DNA of 14,658 bases from Bacteroidales bacterium (GTDB taxonomy: Bacteria > Bacteroidota > Bacteroidia > Bacteroidales > P3), in the NCBI GenBank assembly GCA_017988355.1, contig JAGNRX010000006.1:1-14658 (forward strand). The letters run 5' to 3'. Below the pieces are notes generated by a model that saw only the letters and a program-made list of their open reading frames with translations, was not told the DNA's origin and made no database searches. This document shows, piece by piece, positions 13,691-14,658 of this stretch (its first letter is position 1; every line of letters starts with the position of its first letter). The position numbers were made by a program, and so were the translations under genes.

Positions 13691-13722
13691 TTTTATTTAT
13701 TTATTGATAATGATTATCTTTG
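13687..13722 (+). promoter_or_regulatory. Likely promoter of the S8 protease gene
   Basis: TATCTTTG (13715-13722) is a perfect TAnnTTTG box 44 bases before ATG 13767. The nearest upstream TTTG (13687-13690) gives a 24-base spacer, longer than the 19-20 bases of the other promoters here, so the -33 contact is uncertain and may need an activator. That TTTG lies in the last repeat element. Confidence 0.6.
13705..13719 (+). promoter_or_regulatory. Fur-box-like 7-1-7 inverted repeat over the -7 box
   Basis: TGATAAT-G-ATTATCT matches the 7-1-7 Fur consensus TGATAATnATTATCA except at the last base. It overlaps the -7 element (13715-13722), an ideal position for repression when iron is plentiful. 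In AT-rich DNA such a match can arise by chance, so this is a candidate only. Confidence 0.45.
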
Positions 13723-13766
13723 CATTAGCTTATAGTATTTATTTCGTAAAATTTATATCTATTTAT

Positions 13767-14658
13767 ATGAAAAAACAATTACTTTTTTTATTAGCATTCT
13801 TTTTTATTCAAAGTCTTATTGCTCAAAATATAGGAATTGGAATGCAAGGATTTCTTAATTCTAATGGGGCTAAGTCTTCCAATTTATTCTCTGAGAAATA
13901 CTCATTTCGCGATATTGATGGGGTGAAGCATTTATCGACCATAATTAGAGTTAATGATAGGTTTGATGAAAGCTTTCTTGTTAATAAGAATTGCAAGATT
14001 GGGTCAAGGATTGCCAATATTCTAACTGTTTATATTCCTCTTGATAGGGTTATGGATGTTTTGAAAATTAAGGGCTTGGAGGAGATTGAGACTTCTCGCA
14101 AAGTTAGTGGTCCTCTTTTAGATAGAGCAGTGAGTGATGTTAGTGCTGATTTGGTTTGGCAGGGTTTTGAGTTGCCTAGTCCTTATAGTGGTAAGGATGT
14201 TATTATAGGAATAACCGACTGGGGTTTTGACTACACTCACCCAATGTTTTATGATACCTTATTAAATAATTATAGGATTATTGCGGCTTGGGATCAGTTT
14301 AGAAATCAAGGACCATCACCAAGTGGTTCTTTTTATGGTACTGTCTTTGAAGGAAAGCAAGCTCTTCTTGCTGCACAAAGCGACACATTAAATATTTACA
14401 ACATTGGATTCCACGGAACCCATGTTGCAGGAATTACATCAGGCGCAGGGGCAACAACTAATTACAGAGGGCTTGCTTATGGTTCTGAATTACTTTTTAC
14501 GACTTTTCTAATTGATGAGGCTGGAGTTTTAGATGCTTATTCTTGGATGCGTGGTATTGCTCATAATATGGGCAAAAGATTAGTTATTAACGGAAGTTGG
14601 GGGCTTTATAATATTGGTTTAATGGATGGGACTTCACTCTTAGACCAAGCTATTGATA
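13767..14658 (+). CDS. Secreted S8 subtilisin-like peptidase, 3' end outside the window
   Basis: The reading frame is open from ATG 13767 to the window end (297 codons), so the gene is partial. The signal peptide is MKKQLLFLLAFFFIQSLIA, then Q. A prodomain-like region follows (about 25-125, with RVMDVLKIKGLEEIETSRKV near its end). The S8 catalytic domain begins near 130. D151 in GITDWGFDYTHP replaces the usual DTGI context but keeps the catalytic aspartate. H216 in HGTHVAG (216-222) is the catalytic histidine. N275 in INGSWG (274-279) is near the oxyanion-hole region or the strand before it. The catalytic serine (GTSMA region) and any T9SS sorting domain lie beyond the window. It is expected to be an extracellular protease. 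The 375-base upstream gap with repeats, a Fur-like site and a promoter suggests unusual control. Confidence 0.9.
   Translation, partial: MKKQLLFLLAFFFIQSLIAQNIGIGMQGFLNSNGAKSSNLFSEKYSFRDIDGVKHLSTIIRVNDRFDESFLVNKNCKIGSRIANILTVYIPLDRVMDVLKIKGLEEIETSRKVSGPLLDRAVSDVSADLVWQGFELPSPYSGKDVIIGITDWGFDYTHPMFYDTLLNNYRIIAAWDQFRNQGPSPSGSFYGTVFEGKQALLAAQSDTLNIYNIGFHGTHVAGITSGAGATTNYRGLAYGSELLFTTFLIDEAGVLDAYSWMRGIAHNMGKRLVINGSWGLYNIGLMDGTSLLDQAID

Noticed and set aside
13823..14017. Minus-strand open frame inside the S8 protease gene
   Set aside because: It is the antisense shadow of the signal-peptide and prodomain coding region, with no recognisable domain.

Overview
The window comes from a low-GC member of the Bacteroidota, most plausibly Bacteroidales or a close relative. 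Four things support this. Promoters follow the phylum-specific TTTG-N19/20-TAnnTTTG pattern. Two proteins carry type IX secretion (T9SS) C-terminal domains, one type A and one type B. WbqC, PduO-type and DUF2795 proteins are present in their Bacteroidota forms. Shine-Dalgarno sequences are mostly absent. The species cannot be named from the sequence alone.

Layout. Positions 249-1202 encode an exported DUF6624-like protein. A CAU-anticodon tRNA follows (1465-1538), with its own promoter and terminator. Positions 1605-3665 hold a two-gene glycosyltransferase unit (GT-B fold, then GT-A fold) with its own promoter. It converges with a minus-strand pair: a WecA/TagO-like polyprenyl-phosphate sugar-1-phosphate transferase (5498-4362) and an FtsE-like ABC ATPase (4383-3655), which overlap by 22 bases. 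Further minus-strand genes are a WbqC-family protein (6218-5562) and an uncharacterised protein (start chosen at 6597), which overlap by 38 bases. A tRNA-Lys(UUU) cassette lies at 6753-6925. It is followed by a secreted M1-family metallopeptidase with a T9SS type A sorting domain (6986-9307).

Positions 9369-10774 encode an ECF sigma factor and, through an ATGA overlap, a membrane protein with an anti-sigma-like N-terminus and a T9SS type B (CHU_C) domain at its C-terminus. This architecture suggests a transcription switch wired to T9SS. Positions 10873-12972 form a tight run: an acidic conserved protein, a short Mrp/NBP35 ATPase, an Nfu-type iron-sulfur scaffold and a PduO-type cobalamin adenosyltransferase. 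A DUF2795 protein (13115-13336) has a clear promoter and terminator. The window ends inside a signal-peptide-bearing S8 subtilase (13767 onward).

The most unusual non-coding stretch is the 375-base gap before the subtilase. It holds eight elements spaced 21-22 bp apart: four copies of the 12-bp palindrome AGATGTACATCT, then four copies of an RAAACGCYGTAWTA-like motif. Directly downstream, a Fur-box-like 7-1-7 inverted repeat overlaps a TAnnTTTG promoter element. Together these look like a large helically phased regulatory array (or a structured transcript) controlling a secreted protease.
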